Made by a program: the position numbers and the translations under genes. DNA of 64,000 bases from a candidate division WOR-3 bacterium (GTDB lineage Bacteria; Hydrothermota; Tepidihabitantia; Tepidihabitantales; Tepidihabitantaceae): contig JANLFQ010000003.1 of assembly GCA_024653355.1 (NCBI GenBank), positions 124,001 to 188,000 on the forward strand, written 5' to 3'. Shown here in pieces: positions 52,588-60,940 of the stretch (positions within the stretch are counted from its first letter, which is position 1; every line of letters starts with the position of its first letter). The notes under the pieces were generated by a model that ran no database searches, had not been told where the DNA came from, and saw nothing but the letters and a program-made list of their open reading frames with translations.

Positions 52588-52615
52588 ATTTTAATCTAAC
52601 TAACTTTTATGTCAA
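52588..52615 (-). promoter_or_regulatory. Promoter of the TPR protein (leaderless)
   Basis: On the minus strand a perfect TTGACA (52615-52610), 16-nt spacer, TAAAAT (52593-52588), just 5 nt before GTG 52582. Confidence 0.75.
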
Positions 52616-52958
52616 TGTTGTGGCAGATGTCAAAAACGGCAATTCGGATGGCACTCCACAATGCAACCGAATGAAAGAGTAACCGGTAACTATTCAATGG
52701 TATTTAATTTTGCCGAAGTGTTGCAAGAGGCTGTTTTCTGGGCATTATAAAGCGGTGCAATCCATCTTCAGGCTCGACTTTTCTGAACCCTGTATGCTGG
52801 CCGGTTCAGTTGTGTTCTGGTTCACAGGGGTTAGATGTTGTGATGGGTATAAGTTTAACTACTGCTGTATTGGTAAGTTGTTAGCATTATAAAATATCGC
52901 TCATCATCACACCGGTTAGGGCTCGTTAATTCATTCTGAAAGCGGTTCATCAGTTCAA

Positions 52959-53079
52959 TCCCGGACACACTGGCAGAACCAATCCCTGAGTCGCTCCCCG
53001 AGCGGTTTCCTAAGACAGATAAGGACCGACTCAATGATTGAGTTACCCAACCCTTTTCCCTATTCTATCCGAAATAGGG
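52959..53079. repeat. Structured intergenic element, copy 3
   Basis: It includes the hairpin ACTCAA-TGA-TTGAGT (53029-53043) and CCCTATT/AATAGGG (53058-53064 and 53073-53079), and a GAGCGGTTTCC block. Its right part GAGTTACCCAACCCTTTTCC resembles the right arm of copy 1 (GAGCTACTTACCGAACCCTTTTCC in two parts), with similar CTAT-containing flanks. Relation to copies 1 and 2 is by these shared blocks. Confidence 0.4.
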
Positions 53080-53286
53080 TGATGGGTGATTTTAACATAG
53101 GTTTAGTATGCTAATTTACTGGTTTTTAACGGGTTAACATCACAGTCAGTATCTGTTGCCACCTAATCTTTTACCATTTCAACCGTTTGCTGTTTTTTCC
53201 CGGATTGTTGTCGGGGTTTTCTGACAAGAAGGATGGAGTCTGGAAATAACATCGGTATGATATTGTTTTTATAAAGTGCTGACCCC

Positions 53287-53315
53287 TTGACTTTTGGTAT
53301 ATTTTTCGGTATAAT
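53287..53315 (+). promoter_or_regulatory. Promoter of the nfnA-nfnB operon
   Basis: TTGACT at 53287-53292, 17-nt spacer, perfect TATAAT at 53310-53315. The predicted leader of about 70 nt ends in AAGGAGG before the TTG start; it is one of the few long Shine-Dalgarno leaders here. Confidence 0.75.
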
Positions 53316-53392
53316 GCCAATCAATTTACTGGTTATTTTAGTGAGAGCGAAAATAAGGAATAGTTTTTTGTTTTATCCCAAAGGAGGAATTT

Positions 53393-54253
53393 TTGGTTAA
53401 GATTTTGAAAAAGCGCCAGTTAGCGCCACAAATTAAGATGTTAGAACTGGATGCACCCGAAATCGCCCGCAAGGCACAGCCCGGGCAGTTTGTTGTCGTT
53501 AGGGTCAACGAAGAGGGCGAAAGGATACCTTTGACTGTGGCGGATGCGCTTCCCGAGCAAGGGGTTCTGGTTATTGTTTTCCAGGAGGTTGGTAAATCGA
53601 CGATGCTTCTGGGCACGCTTGAAGAGGGCGAGGCGATTCTGGATTTGATTGGACCGCTGGGAAAGCCAAGCGAAATTGAACGGTTCGGGACGGTGGTGTG
53701 TGTTGCCGGCGGGGTCGGAACACCGGAGATTTTTCCTGTTGCCCGGGCGTTGAAACAAGCGGGTAATCGGGTGATTTCAATTATCGGATTTAGAAGTCGG
53801 GAACTGGTTTTGATGGAGGAAAAGATGCGTGCGGTTTCCGATGAGTTGATTGTGGCAACTGACGACGGTTCTTACGGCGTTAAAGGTTTTGTCACCGATG
53901 TATTGCGGGAGGTATTGAATCGGGGCGAAAAGGTGGATAGATGTTTTGCCGTTGGTCCGGTAATAATGATGAAGATGGTTTCCCTGCTCACCAAAGAGTA
54001 TGGCGTGCCGACAGTTGTAAGTTTAAATCCGATAATGCTGGATGCGACCGGGATGTGTGGTGTGTGCAGGGTTGAGGTCGGTGGTGAGACAAAGTTTGCC
54101 TGTGTGGACGGTCCGGAGTTTGATGGCCATAAGGTAAATTTTGACCAGTTGATGGCACGGTTGAGGACCTATGTTAATGAGGAGAAACAGGCGGTAGAGT
54201 TATTCCTTAAATCCCGTAATTGTGGTTGCGAGAAAGGAACTGTCCGTGGCTAA
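53393..54253 (+). CDS. nfnA: Ferredoxin:NADP+ oxidoreductase / sulfide dehydrogenase, alpha (NfnA/SudB-like) subunit
   Basis: A 286-residue flavoprotein of the ferredoxin-NADP reductase family. The FAD-binding segment includes QPGQFVVVRVNEEGERIPLTVAD (about 28-50); the nucleotide-binding part has VCVAGGVGTPEIFPVARALK (about 102-121) and TDDGSYGVKGFVTDVL (about 161-176). Four Cys at the C-terminal part (DATGMCGVCRVEVGGETKFAC, plus one more) match the [2Fe-2S] site of NfnA/SudB. Together with the adjacent large subunit it forms an electron-bifurcating NADH/ferredoxin:NADP+ enzyme (NfnAB) or the related SudAB. The start is TTG 53393 with AGGAGG five nt upstream and a strong promoter. It overlaps the next gene by 8 nt. 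Confidence 0.9.
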   Translation: MVKILKKRQLAPQIKMLELDAPEIARKAQPGQFVVVRVNEEGERIPLTVADALPEQGVLVIVFQEVGKSTMLLGTLEEGEAILDLIGPLGKPSEIERFGTVVCVAGGVGTPEIFPVARALKQAGNRVISIIGFRSRELVLMEEKMRAVSDELIVATDDGSYGVKGFVTDVLREVLNRGEKVDRCFAVGPVIMMKMVSLLTKEYGVPTVVSLNPIMLDATGMCGVCRVEVGGETKFACVDGPEFDGHKVNFDQLMARLRTYVNEEKQAVELFLKSRNCGCEKGTVRG

Positions 54254-55643
54254 GATAAATCCGAAACGAACACCGATGGCTGAGCAACCGGCAGACAAGC
54301 GCCGGCACAACTTTGATGAGGTGCCTTATGGATATACGCCAGAACAGGCGATGGCTGAGGCGCAGCGCTGTCTCCAGTGTAAAAAGCCCTCCTGTGTTGG
54401 CGGTTGTCCGGTTCAGGTGGATATTCCAGGATTCATCCGTGAGGTGGCGCAGGGGAATTTTCTGGAAGCGGTTAAGGTGATGAAGCGGACAAATGTGTTG
54501 CCGGCGATATGCGGTCGGGTGTGTCCCCAGGAGGTGCAGTGCGAAGGTGCCTGTATATTAGGTAAGAAAATGGAGCCGGTGGCGATTGGCAATCTGGAAC
54601 GGTTTGTCGCCGATTGGGAAGCGACGCAACCGGAGTGTGTGATGTGCGAGATACAGCCGGCCACGGGCAAGAAGGTGGCGGTTGTTGGTGCCGGACCAGC
54701 CGGGTTAACGCTTGCCGGTGATATGAGGAAACTGGGGCACAGTGTCACGATATTTGAGGCGCTGCATAAGCCAGGCGGGGTGCTGATGTACGGGATTCCT
54801 GAGTTCCGGTTACCCAAGGCGGTGGTGGAAAGGGAGGTAAACTTTCTGCTCGCGATGGGTGTGGAGTTGAAACTTGATTACGTGATTGGAAAGATCAAGA
54901 CGATTGATGAGTTGTTGAACGAGTACGATGCGGTTTTTGTTGGCACTGGTGCCGGTTTACCACTTTTTATGGGAATTCCGGGCGAGAATAGTTTGGGGAT
55001 TTATTCGGCGAATGAGTATCTTACCCGTTCCAATCTGATGAAGGCTTACCTGTTTCCCAAATATGATACGCCGATTGTGCGGGGGAAGCAGGTGGCGGTG
55101 ATTGGCGGTGGCAATGTAGCGATGGACGCGGCGCGCACCGCATTAAGATTAGGTGCCGAGCGGGTGGTTTTAATCTATCGCCGCTCCCGCGATGAGATGC
55201 CGGCACGGGTAGCAGAGATTCATCATGCAGAAGAAGAGGGTGTGGAGTTCCAGTTGTTGACCAATCCGGTGCGTTACATCGCTGATGAGAGTGGCTGGGT
55301 TAAAGAGGTGGAGTGTTTGCGAATGGAATTGGGCGAACCGGATGCATCGGGCCGAAGACGGCCGGTGCCGGTACCAAATAGCGAATTTCGTATTCCGGTG
55401 GACACGGTGGTAGTGGCGATTGGCAACAGCCCCAATCCGCTTATTCCCCAGACAACACCGGGTTTGGCGACAACCAAGCGGGGAACACTGGTAGTTGACC
55501 CGAATACCGGTAAAACCACGAAAAGAGGGGTTTTTGCCGGCGGGGACATCGTTACCGGAGCGGCAACGGTGATTCTGGCAATGGGCGCAGGTAGAGTTGC
55601 TGCTAAGGCAATGGATGAGTTCCTGCGCACCGGGGTGTGGTGA
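54246..55643 (+). CDS. nfnB: NfnB/SudA-like subunit (glutamate synthase small-subunit family)
   Basis: A 465-residue flavoprotein. The N-terminal domain has two [4Fe-4S] cysteine sets (CLQCKKPSCVGGCP at about 44-57, and CGRVCPQEVQCEGAC at about 90-104). An FAD-binding motif VVGAGPAGLTLAGDM (about 146-160) and an NADPH-binding motif VIGGGNVAMDAARTA (about 283-297) follow, and the end has GVFAGGDIVTGAATVILAMGAGR. This is the GltD/GltA-like family; the upstream NfnA-like gene indicates NfnB rather than glutamate synthase, for which no large subunit is present. The longer open frame begins at 54222, but GTG 54246, overlapping the nfnA stop with GAAAGGA upstream, fits better. It acts in pyridine-nucleotide and ferredoxin balance. 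Confidence 0.9.
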   Translation: MAKINPKRTPMAEQPADKRRHNFDEVPYGYTPEQAMAEAQRCLQCKKPSCVGGCPVQVDIPGFIREVAQGNFLEAVKVMKRTNVLPAICGRVCPQEVQCEGACILGKKMEPVAIGNLERFVADWEATQPECVMCEIQPATGKKVAVVGAGPAGLTLAGDMRKLGHSVTIFEALHKPGGVLMYGIPEFRLPKAVVEREVNFLLAMGVELKLDYVIGKIKTIDELLNEYDAVFVGTGAGLPLFMGIPGENSLGIYSANEYLTRSNLMKAYLFPKYDTPIVRGKQVAVIGGGNVAMDAARTALRLGAERVVLIYRRSRDEMPARVAEIHHAEEEGVEFQLLTNPVRYIADESGWVKEVECLRMELGEPDASGRRRPVPVPNSEFRIPVDTVVVAIGNSPNPLIPQTTPGLATTKRGTLVVDPNTGKTTKRGVFAGGDIVTGAATVILAMGAGRVAAKAMDEFLRTGVW

Positions 55644-55754
55644 TAAAATGATTAAAATGACACCGGTCACCGGTTATCCGACACCAAACGATTTAAAGTT
55701 TAATATGATATCTTTTCAGGGTGGCCAGTCAGAGGTGTCAGGAGGTGTAGAAAA

Positions 55755-56702
55755 ATGAGTAGAAGCGACATTGTCCGCCGGTTACGGAAAAGGAAAATCG
55801 GCGTTCTGATGGGAGGCTGGTCGAGCGAAAGGGAGGTTTCGCTCCTTTCGGGCCAACGGGTTCTGGAATCTTTGAAAAGGCAGGGTTATCAGGCGGTCGG
55901 GATTGATATCAACCGGAGTTTTGTCGACCAGATACGCCAGGCAAAGATTGATATGGCGTTTGTCATACTCCATGGCCGGCCCGGTGAAGATGGAACGATG
56001 CAGGGTTTTTTAGAACTCCTGGGAATTCCCTATACCGGTTCCGGGGTTACCGCATCGGCGATTGCGATTGACAAAGTGTTCACGAAGATGCTTTTCCGAC
56101 AGATTGGTATCCCGACGCCGGATTTTGTAAGTGTTGGTAAGGATGATGATGTTGCTGAAGGGTTAGCCGCGGCGGAGAAACGTTTCGGGTATCCGATGAT
56201 TGCCAAACCGCGCTGCGAGGGTTCGAGCGTGGGAATTGAACTGCTCGAAGGGAAACGGGGCGCACTGGACCGATGCGAGCGGGTCTGGCGCGGTTTTAGT
56301 GAGATGCTCATCGAACCTTTTATCGATGGGATGATTGCCACGGTGGGGATAGTTGGTGACCAGGTGTTACCAATTCTCGAACTGGTTCCCAAACAGCAGA
56401 AGTTTTACAGTTATGAGGCAAAGTACATTCGGGGCGAAACCGATTTTATTGTACCGGCGCGGCTGAGCAGCCGGGTTGAGGCGAGAATTAAAGAATTGGC
56501 GATAAAGGCGTATCGCGAACTGGGTTGCAAAGGTTTCGCCCGCCTTGACTTAATTGTTAAGGACGGTCGCCAGCCTTACTTTCTTGAGGTGAATACCCTT
56601 CCTGGATTAACCGACATTTCCGACCTACCGGTGCAAGCCGAAGCGGCCGGAATTACTTATGACGACCTGATTTTCCGGATTCTGGCGGATGCCTTAGAGT
56701 GA
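55755..56702 (+). CDS. ddl: D-alanine-D-alanine ligase
   Basis: A 315-residue ATP-grasp enzyme that makes D-Ala-D-Ala for peptidoglycan. Signatures: GVLMGGWSSEREVSLLSG (about 16-33), HGRPGEDGTMQGFLELL (about 73-89), YTGSGVTASAIAIDK (about 93-107), AKPRCEGSSVGIE (about 149-161), and EVNTLPGLTDIS (about 284-295) with the Mg-binding Asn. Length is typical. The ATG is preceded by AGGAGGTG. Its context is unusual: it sits directly upstream of the ribosomal-protein operon that begins with rplR, separated by about 60 nt containing a promoter, instead of the usual murein cluster. Confidence 0.95.
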   Translation: MSRSDIVRRLRKRKIGVLMGGWSSEREVSLLSGQRVLESLKRQGYQAVGIDINRSFVDQIRQAKIDMAFVILHGRPGEDGTMQGFLELLGIPYTGSGVTASAIAIDKVFTKMLFRQIGIPTPDFVSVGKDDDVAEGLAAAEKRFGYPMIAKPRCEGSSVGIELLEGKRGALDRCERVWRGFSEMLIEPFIDGMIATVGIVGDQVLPILELVPKQQKFYSYEAKYIRGETDFIVPARLSSRVEARIKELAIKAYRELGCKGFARLDLIVKDGRQPYFLEVNTLPGLTDISDLPVQAEAAGITYDDLIFRILADALE

Positions 56703-56727
56703 CGGTAAACGATGGTGTTGGTATTTC

Positions 56728-56755
56728 TTGACTGAGAGTAATTTATGAATAAGAT
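56728..56755 (+). promoter_or_regulatory. Promoter of the shortened spc operon (leaderless rplR)
   Basis: TTGACT at 56728-56733, 16-nt spacer, TAAGAT at 56750-56755, 8 nt before ATG 56764 of rplR. Confidence 0.65.
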
Positions 56756-56763
56756 TGGTGATT

Positions 56764-57111
56764 ATGATTCGTGACCGAAAGTTAAGAAGGCATTTAAGTA
56801 TCCGGCACCGGATTTCCGGAACGCCGGAGCGACCCCGGTTGTGTGTTTTTCGGAGTAACCGGCATATGTATGCCCAGTTGATAGACGACACTACCGGTCG
56901 GGTGCTAACCGCGGTTTCCAGTTTAACTCCGGAGTTAAGAGACAAAAAAGGGAAACCCACTGAGATGGCGCTTGAGGTGGGTAAACTGGTTGCCGCAAAG
57001 GCGAAAGAACGGGGAATAACAAAAGTTGTTTTCGACCGCGCCGGTTATCGCTACCATGGCCGGGTGAAGGCGGTGGCTGAAGGAGCGCGCCAAGGAGGTC
57101 TGGAGTTTTGA
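56764..57111 (+). CDS. rplR: Large-subunit ribosomal protein L18
   Basis: A 115-residue protein with the L18 pattern [40 protein letters not shown] (read in two halves) and the C-terminal [23 protein letters not shown]18 binds 5S rRNA on the large subunit. The start ATG 56764 is fixed by homology and lies 8 nt after a -10 box, with no Shine-Dalgarno site, so it is leaderless; TTG 56755 in frame is an unlikely alternative. rplR is normally preceded by rplF (L6), which is absent here. The stop overlaps the TTG start of rpsE by 4 nt (TTGA). Confidence 0.96.
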   Translation: MIRDRKLRRHLSIRHRISGTPERPRLCVFRSNRHMYAQLIDDTTGRVLTAVSSLTPELRDKKGKPTEMALEVGKLVAAKAKERGITKVVFDRAGYRYHGRVKAVAEGARQGGLEF

Positions 57112-57653
57112 TTGAGGTTTTAACTGATAGTGAGGTTGTTCAGCAGGAACCCGAACTTATTGAACGGGTAATCAATATAAAGCGAATTTCCAAGGTGATG
57201 AAAGGTGGCAAGCGGATGCGGATTTCGGCCGCGGTGGTTGTGGGCGATGGTAAAGGACAGGTCGGAGTGGGACACGGCAAAGCGGTAGAGGTGGCTGTGG
57301 CGGTACGGAAGGCGGCAGCGCGCGCGCGCAAGGAGATGGTGAAAATCTCTTTTCGTGGTCATACGATACCCCATGAGACGACGGGAAAGTTTGGAGCGAC
57401 AAAGGTATTAATTAAGCCGGCGGCACCGGGTACCGGTCTGATCGCCTGTCCGCAGGTGCGAGCGGTTTTGGAGGCGGTCGGGTTGCGCGATGCCTTGAGC
57501 AAAGCGTACGGTTCACGTAACCACTACAACACCGCCAAGGCAACAATAATTGCTCTGTCCCGGTTGCGCACGCTTGACCAGGTAGCAGCGGCGCGCAACA
57601 AACCGATAGGGTATTTTGTAGAACGGAAGGGCGATGAAAAAGTTGAAGGTTAA
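57108..57653 (+). CDS. rpsE: Small-subunit ribosomal protein S5
   Basis: A 181-residue protein with the double-stranded-RNA-binding S5 N-domain ([28 protein letters not shown], given in parts) and C-domain with [29 protein letters not shown]. It is part of the 30S decoding-fidelity region. The TTG start overlaps the rplR stop and has AAGGAGG upstream. It overlaps rpmD by 20 nt. Length is slightly above the E. coli protein because of an N-terminal extension. Confidence 0.97.
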   Translation: MIEVLTDSEVVQQEPELIERVINIKRISKVMKGGKRMRISAAVVVGDGKGQVGVGHGKAVEVAVAVRKAAARARKEMVKISFRGHTIPHETTGKFGATKVLIKPAAPGTGLIACPQVRAVLEAVGLRDALSKAYGSRNHYNTAKATIIALSRLRTLDQVAAARNKPIGYFVERKGDEKVEG

Positions 57654-57813
57654 ACTGATTAAGAGTCTTATTGACGAGAAAGAGGAGCACAAGCGGACCG
57701 CACGGGCGCTGGGATTGCGAAGGCTTGGGGCGGAAAGGGTGCACAACGATTCGCCGGTTGTTCGGGGAATGATTTTTAAAATCAGGCATCTGGTAAAGGT
57801 GGAGGAGTTATGA
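57634..57813 (+). CDS. rpmD: Large-subunit ribosomal protein L30
   Basis: A 59-residue protein, short but unmistakable by position and sequence: [20 protein letters not shown], then [20 protein letters not shown] and a C-terminal [11 protein letters not shown]30 lies between S5 and L15 in bacterial spc operons, as here. The ATG is inside the end of rpsE and the stop overlaps the rplO start (ATGA). It is too short for a usual length cut-off and is easily missed. Confidence 0.93.
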   Translation: MKKLKVKLIKSLIDEKEEHKRTARALGLRRLGAERVHNDSPVVRGMIFKIRHLVKVEEL

Positions 57814-58271
57814 GAATAAATGAACTGAAACCGGCAACCGGTGCTGTGAAGAAGAAGAAACGGGTTGGTTGCGGACCCGGTTCCGGGCACGGTAAAACAT
57901 CGTGTCGGGGCCACAAGGGTATGGGACAACATTCGGCACCGGAGTTTGATTCCCGTTTTGAAGGCGGCCAGATGCCCTTCTACCGGCGGATTCCCAAGCG
58001 CGGTTTTAAAAACCCGAGCCGGGTTGAGTTTGAAGTGGTAAACCTTGACGACCTGGCGAAAGTGAAAGAGGAGCAGATTACGGTTGAGACGCTGATAAAA
58101 AATAAACTGGTCCGGCGGGGAAAGTATGTCAAAGTCCTTGGCAAAGGCGAAATAAACCGGCCAATTACGATAACCGCCCATGCATTCTCGGCAACCGCCC
58201 GACAGAAGATTGAAGAAGCAGGGGGCAAGGTTACGGTTCTCGCCCTGAAACCGACGGGGGTTGTTAATTGA
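57810..58271 (+). CDS. rplO: Large-subunit ribosomal protein L15
   Basis: A 153-residue protein with the basic, Gly-rich L15 N-terminus ([21 protein letters not shown], in two parts) and C-terminal [14 protein letters not shown]. It binds 23S rRNA during 50S assembly. The ATG overlaps the rpmD stop. GGAGG is six nt upstream. The stop overlaps the secY TTG start by 4 nt (TTGA). Confidence 0.97.
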   Translation: MRINELKPATGAVKKKKRVGCGPGSGHGKTSCRGHKGMGQHSAPEFDSRFEGGQMPFYRRIPKRGFKNPSRVEFEVVNLDDLAKVKEEQITVETLIKNKLVRRGKYVKVLGKGEINRPITITAHAFSATARQKIEEAGGKVTVLALKPTGVVN

Positions 58272-59572
58272 CGGGCAGTGTTCCCAGTATCTTTAAAATC
58301 CCGGACCTGCGGAAAAAGATTTTATTTACCCTTGCGATGGTTGTGGTTTACCGCCTTGGTACCCACATCCCGGTACCGGGCATCAACGCTCAGGCGCTGG
58401 GCTGGACCTTAAGGCAACTTCAGGGTACGATATTCGGGCTTTACGACATATTCGTGGGCGGCGCCCTTTCCCGGGCATCGGTTTTTGCCCTGGGGGTTAT
58501 GCCTTATATCTCAGCGTCAATCGTATTTCAATTGCTGGGTTCGGTTTTCCCGTTTCTTGAGAAACTGCAAAGGGATGAAGAGGGGCGCAAGAAAATCAAT
58601 CAGTACACCCGCTATGCCACCGTGCTGCTCGCGGTCATTCAGGCGGCAAGTATCTCGGTTTACCTTGAGTCTCAACCGCCGACGCAGTTTGGTTCAATTG
58701 TTCTTCAGCCGGGTCTGTTCTTCCGTTTGATGACCATCTTCACCCTTACCGCGGGGACGATTTTTGTGATGTGGCTGGGCGAACAGATTACAGACCGGGG
58801 TATTGGCAACGGTATTTCCTTCATAATCCTGATTGGCTGTCTCGACAGTACACCGCAAGATTTGGCGCGTACCTTCCAGCAGGCACGGATTTCTTCCTGG
58901 TTCTGGCTCCTGATTGTTGCGGCGATGGTCTTTGTTGTTTACGCCGCAGTGGTGTTGATGACGATGGCGGTGCGTAAAATTCCGGTCCAGTACCCGAAGC
59001 GTATTGTTGGCCGGCGGATGTACGGCGGTCAGAGTACGCACATTCCGCTCCGAATTATCACCGCCGGTGTCATTCCGATCATCTTTGCCCAGAGTTTAAT
59101 TGTTTTTCCCTCGACCTTTGCTACCTTTCTTAAACTGCCGTTTCTGGAGTGGGTGCAGCGATTTCTTTCCCCCGGGGGCTGGCTCTACAATCTGCTTTAC
59201 GCGGTGTTGATTGTTTTCTTTACCTACTTTTACACCTCCATTGTGTTTAACCCGAGAGACCTTGCCGAAAATATGCAACGCTACGGCGGGTTCATTCCCG
59301 GTATCCGGCCGGGCGAAAAGACCGCCGCTTACATTGACCGCAGCCTTTCGCTGTTAACTTTACCCGGGGCGCTGTTTCTGGTGGTGATTGCCCTTTTGCC
59401 CTGGATCCTGATGAGCGCCTTTCGGGTACCGTTCTACTTTGGTGGTACAACCCTGTTGATTATCGTTGGCGTTGCCCTTGACATCCTCCAGCAGATTGAA
59501 GCCCACCTGGTGATGCGGCACTACGAGGGTCTGGTCAAGGGTGGCAAGTTCACGGGCCGGCGTTTCGGCTAA
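58268..59572 (+). CDS. secY: Protein translocase channel subunit SecY
   Basis: A 434-residue ten-helix membrane channel. Signatures: the plug/TM2a region with FVGGALSRASVFALGVMPYISASI (about 56-79), and TM2 with QLLGSVFPFLEKLQRDEEGRKK (about 80-101). The C-terminal part holds NPRDLAENMQRYGGFIPGIRPG (about 325-346). It conducts exported and membrane proteins with SecE/SecG and SecDF. The TTG start overlaps the rplO stop. In most bacteria adk, map and infA or rpmJ come next; here a nucleoside phosphorylase follows. Confidence 0.98.
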   Translation: MTGSVPSIFKIPDLRKKILFTLAMVVVYRLGTHIPVPGINAQALGWTLRQLQGTIFGLYDIFVGGALSRASVFALGVMPYISASIVFQLLGSVFPFLEKLQRDEEGRKKINQYTRYATVLLAVIQAASISVYLESQPPTQFGSIVLQPGLFFRLMTIFTLTAGTIFVMWLGEQITDRGIGNGISFIILIGCLDSTPQDLARTFQQARISSWFWLLIVAAMVFVVYAAVVLMTMAVRKIPVQYPKRIVGRRMYGGQSTHIPLRIITAGVIPIIFAQSLIVFPSTFATFLKLPFLEWVQRFLSPGGWLYNLLYAVLIVFFTYFYTSIVFNPRDLAENMQRYGGFIPGIRPGEKTAAYIDRSLSLLTLPGALFLVVIALLPWILMSAFRVPFYFGGTTLLIIVGVALDILQQIEAHLVMRHYEGLVKGGKFTGRRFG

Positions 59573-59591
59573 AAGACCGGCGCTCCCGGCA

Positions 59592-60938
59592 GTGGAATTT
59601 CTCGAACTTCTCCGGCGCAAAAGAGACCGGGGTCGCCTTACGCCCGAAGAAATCAATTGGCTGGTAAGTAGCTTCACATCCGGGGCAATTCCTGACTATC
59701 AGATGGCGGCGTTCTTAATGGCGGTTTATATTCAGGGGATGAACACGCGGGAGACGGTGGCGTTGACCCGGGCGATGATGAGTTCCGGACGGGTACTTGA
59801 TTTGAGTACACTACCTGGGCCAAAGGTGGATAAACATTCTACCGGTGGTGTCGGTGATAAAGTTTCGCTGATTCTCGCGCCTTTGGTTGCCGCCTGCGAC
59901 GTAATTGTGCCGATGGTTTCGGGCCGCAGTCTGGGCCATACCGGTGGAACACTCGACAAATTGGAGTCGATTCCCGGTTTTAAGACCGATTTGGCGCTGG
60001 ATGAGTTCACCCGGATTCTGGAAAGAATCGGGGTCGCAATTATCGGGCAGACCACCGAGATGTGTCCGGCGGACAAAAAGATGTATGCGCTGCGCGATGT
60101 CACGGCGACAATCGAATCGCTGGCGCTTATCACCGCCAGCATAATGGCGAAAAAACTTGCCGAGGGTATCGATGGGCTGGTGCTTGATGTCAAAACCGGT
60201 CGGGGCGCATTTATGCAGCGATTGCGGACAGCGCGGCAATTAGCAAAACTGATGCTCTCAGTCGGTGAAACGATGGGTAAAAGGGTCTGTGCGTTGATAA
60301 CGGCGATGGACCAGCCGCTGGGAGTTGCGGTTGGCAATGCCCTTGAGGTGCGCGAGGCGATTGGGGCGCTGAAAAACCAATGGCCGCCCGACCTTAAAGA
60401 GGTAACGGTCGCCCTTGCCGAAGAGATGCTTCTGCTGGCGGGTCGGGCGCAAAAACGACAGCAGGCGCGGCGGCAAATTCTCCGGGTTTTAGAAAATGGT
60501 CGGGCACTAGAGCGGTTTAAACAGATGGTTGAAGCGCAAGGTGGCAACCCGGCAGTGGTTGATGATGAGAAACTGCTCCCGGTGGCGCGCTATCAAAGGG
60601 CAGTCCGGGCTGAAGGGGAAGGTTATGTTCGGGCGATTGATGCTTATCAAGTTGGTGTGCTGGGGCTGGATATCGGTCTGGGCCGGAGGTCAATTACCGA
60701 CCGGGTTGCGCCGGGTGCCGGTTTTATGTTCTACAAAAAGGTTGGTGACCCAGTGAAAAAAGGGGATGTCGTGGCAGAGGTTTTTGCCGAGCAGGAAGAT
60801 AAGGCGGAGTCGGTTGCGGCGCAGCTGGCAAAATGTTTTACCTATTCAGAACGACCGGTGCCAGGGGTAAGGTTGATTCTTGAACGCTTGACAGCAGCCG
60901 CGGGGTCGAGAAGAGGCCGTAGAGGGCGGCGGGTATAG
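59592..60938 (+). CDS. deoA: Pyrimidine-nucleoside / thymidine phosphorylase
   Basis: A 448-residue enzyme of the nucleoside phosphorylase family II. Signatures: LTRAMMSSGRVLDL (about 59-72), VDKHSTGGVGDKVSLILAPL (about 78-97), SGRSLGHTGGTLDKLESIPG (about 109-128), and the C-terminal domain KVGDPVKKGDVVAEVFAE (about 393-410), the lipoyl-like module of PDP. It cleaves thymidine or uridine with phosphate. The open frame runs back to GTG 59541 inside secY; GTG 59592, beyond the secY stop, starts at the conserved region and is preferred, though neither has a good Shine-Dalgarno site. It sits in the place usually held by adk/map/infA, which suggests operon reshuffling. Confidence 0.9.
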   Translation: MEFLELLRRKRDRGRLTPEEINWLVSSFTSGAIPDYQMAAFLMAVYIQGMNTRETVALTRAMMSSGRVLDLSTLPGPKVDKHSTGGVGDKVSLILAPLVAACDVIVPMVSGRSLGHTGGTLDKLESIPGFKTDLALDEFTRILERIGVAIIGQTTEMCPADKKMYALRDVTATIESLALITASIMAKKLAEGIDGLVLDVKTGRGAFMQRLRTARQLAKLMLSVGETMGKRVCALITAMDQPLGVAVGNALEVREAIGALKNQWPPDLKEVTVALAEEMLLLAGRAQKRQQARRQILRVLENGRALERFKQMVEAQGGNPAVVDDEKLLPVARYQRAVRAEGEGYVRAIDAYQVGVLGLDIGLGRRSITDRVAPGAGFMFYKKVGDPVKKGDVVAEVFAEQEDKAESVAAQLAKCFTYSERPVPGVRLILERLTAAAGSRRGRRGRRV

Positions 60939-60940
60939 TT

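Larger units (their letters stand above)
52583..53392. other. Non-coding region between divergent genes
   Basis: About 810 nt without a convincing gene. It contains the TPR-protein promoter at its left, a structured element around 52959-53079, and the nfnA promoter at 53287-53315. The segment 52680-52930 is AT-rich with no evident feature. Confidence 0.55.

Noticed and set aside
56744-56773. Short ATG frame of nine codons before rplR
   Set aside because: It overlaps the -10 box of the rplR promoter and has no Shine-Dalgarno site; likely not transcribed as a leader peptide.
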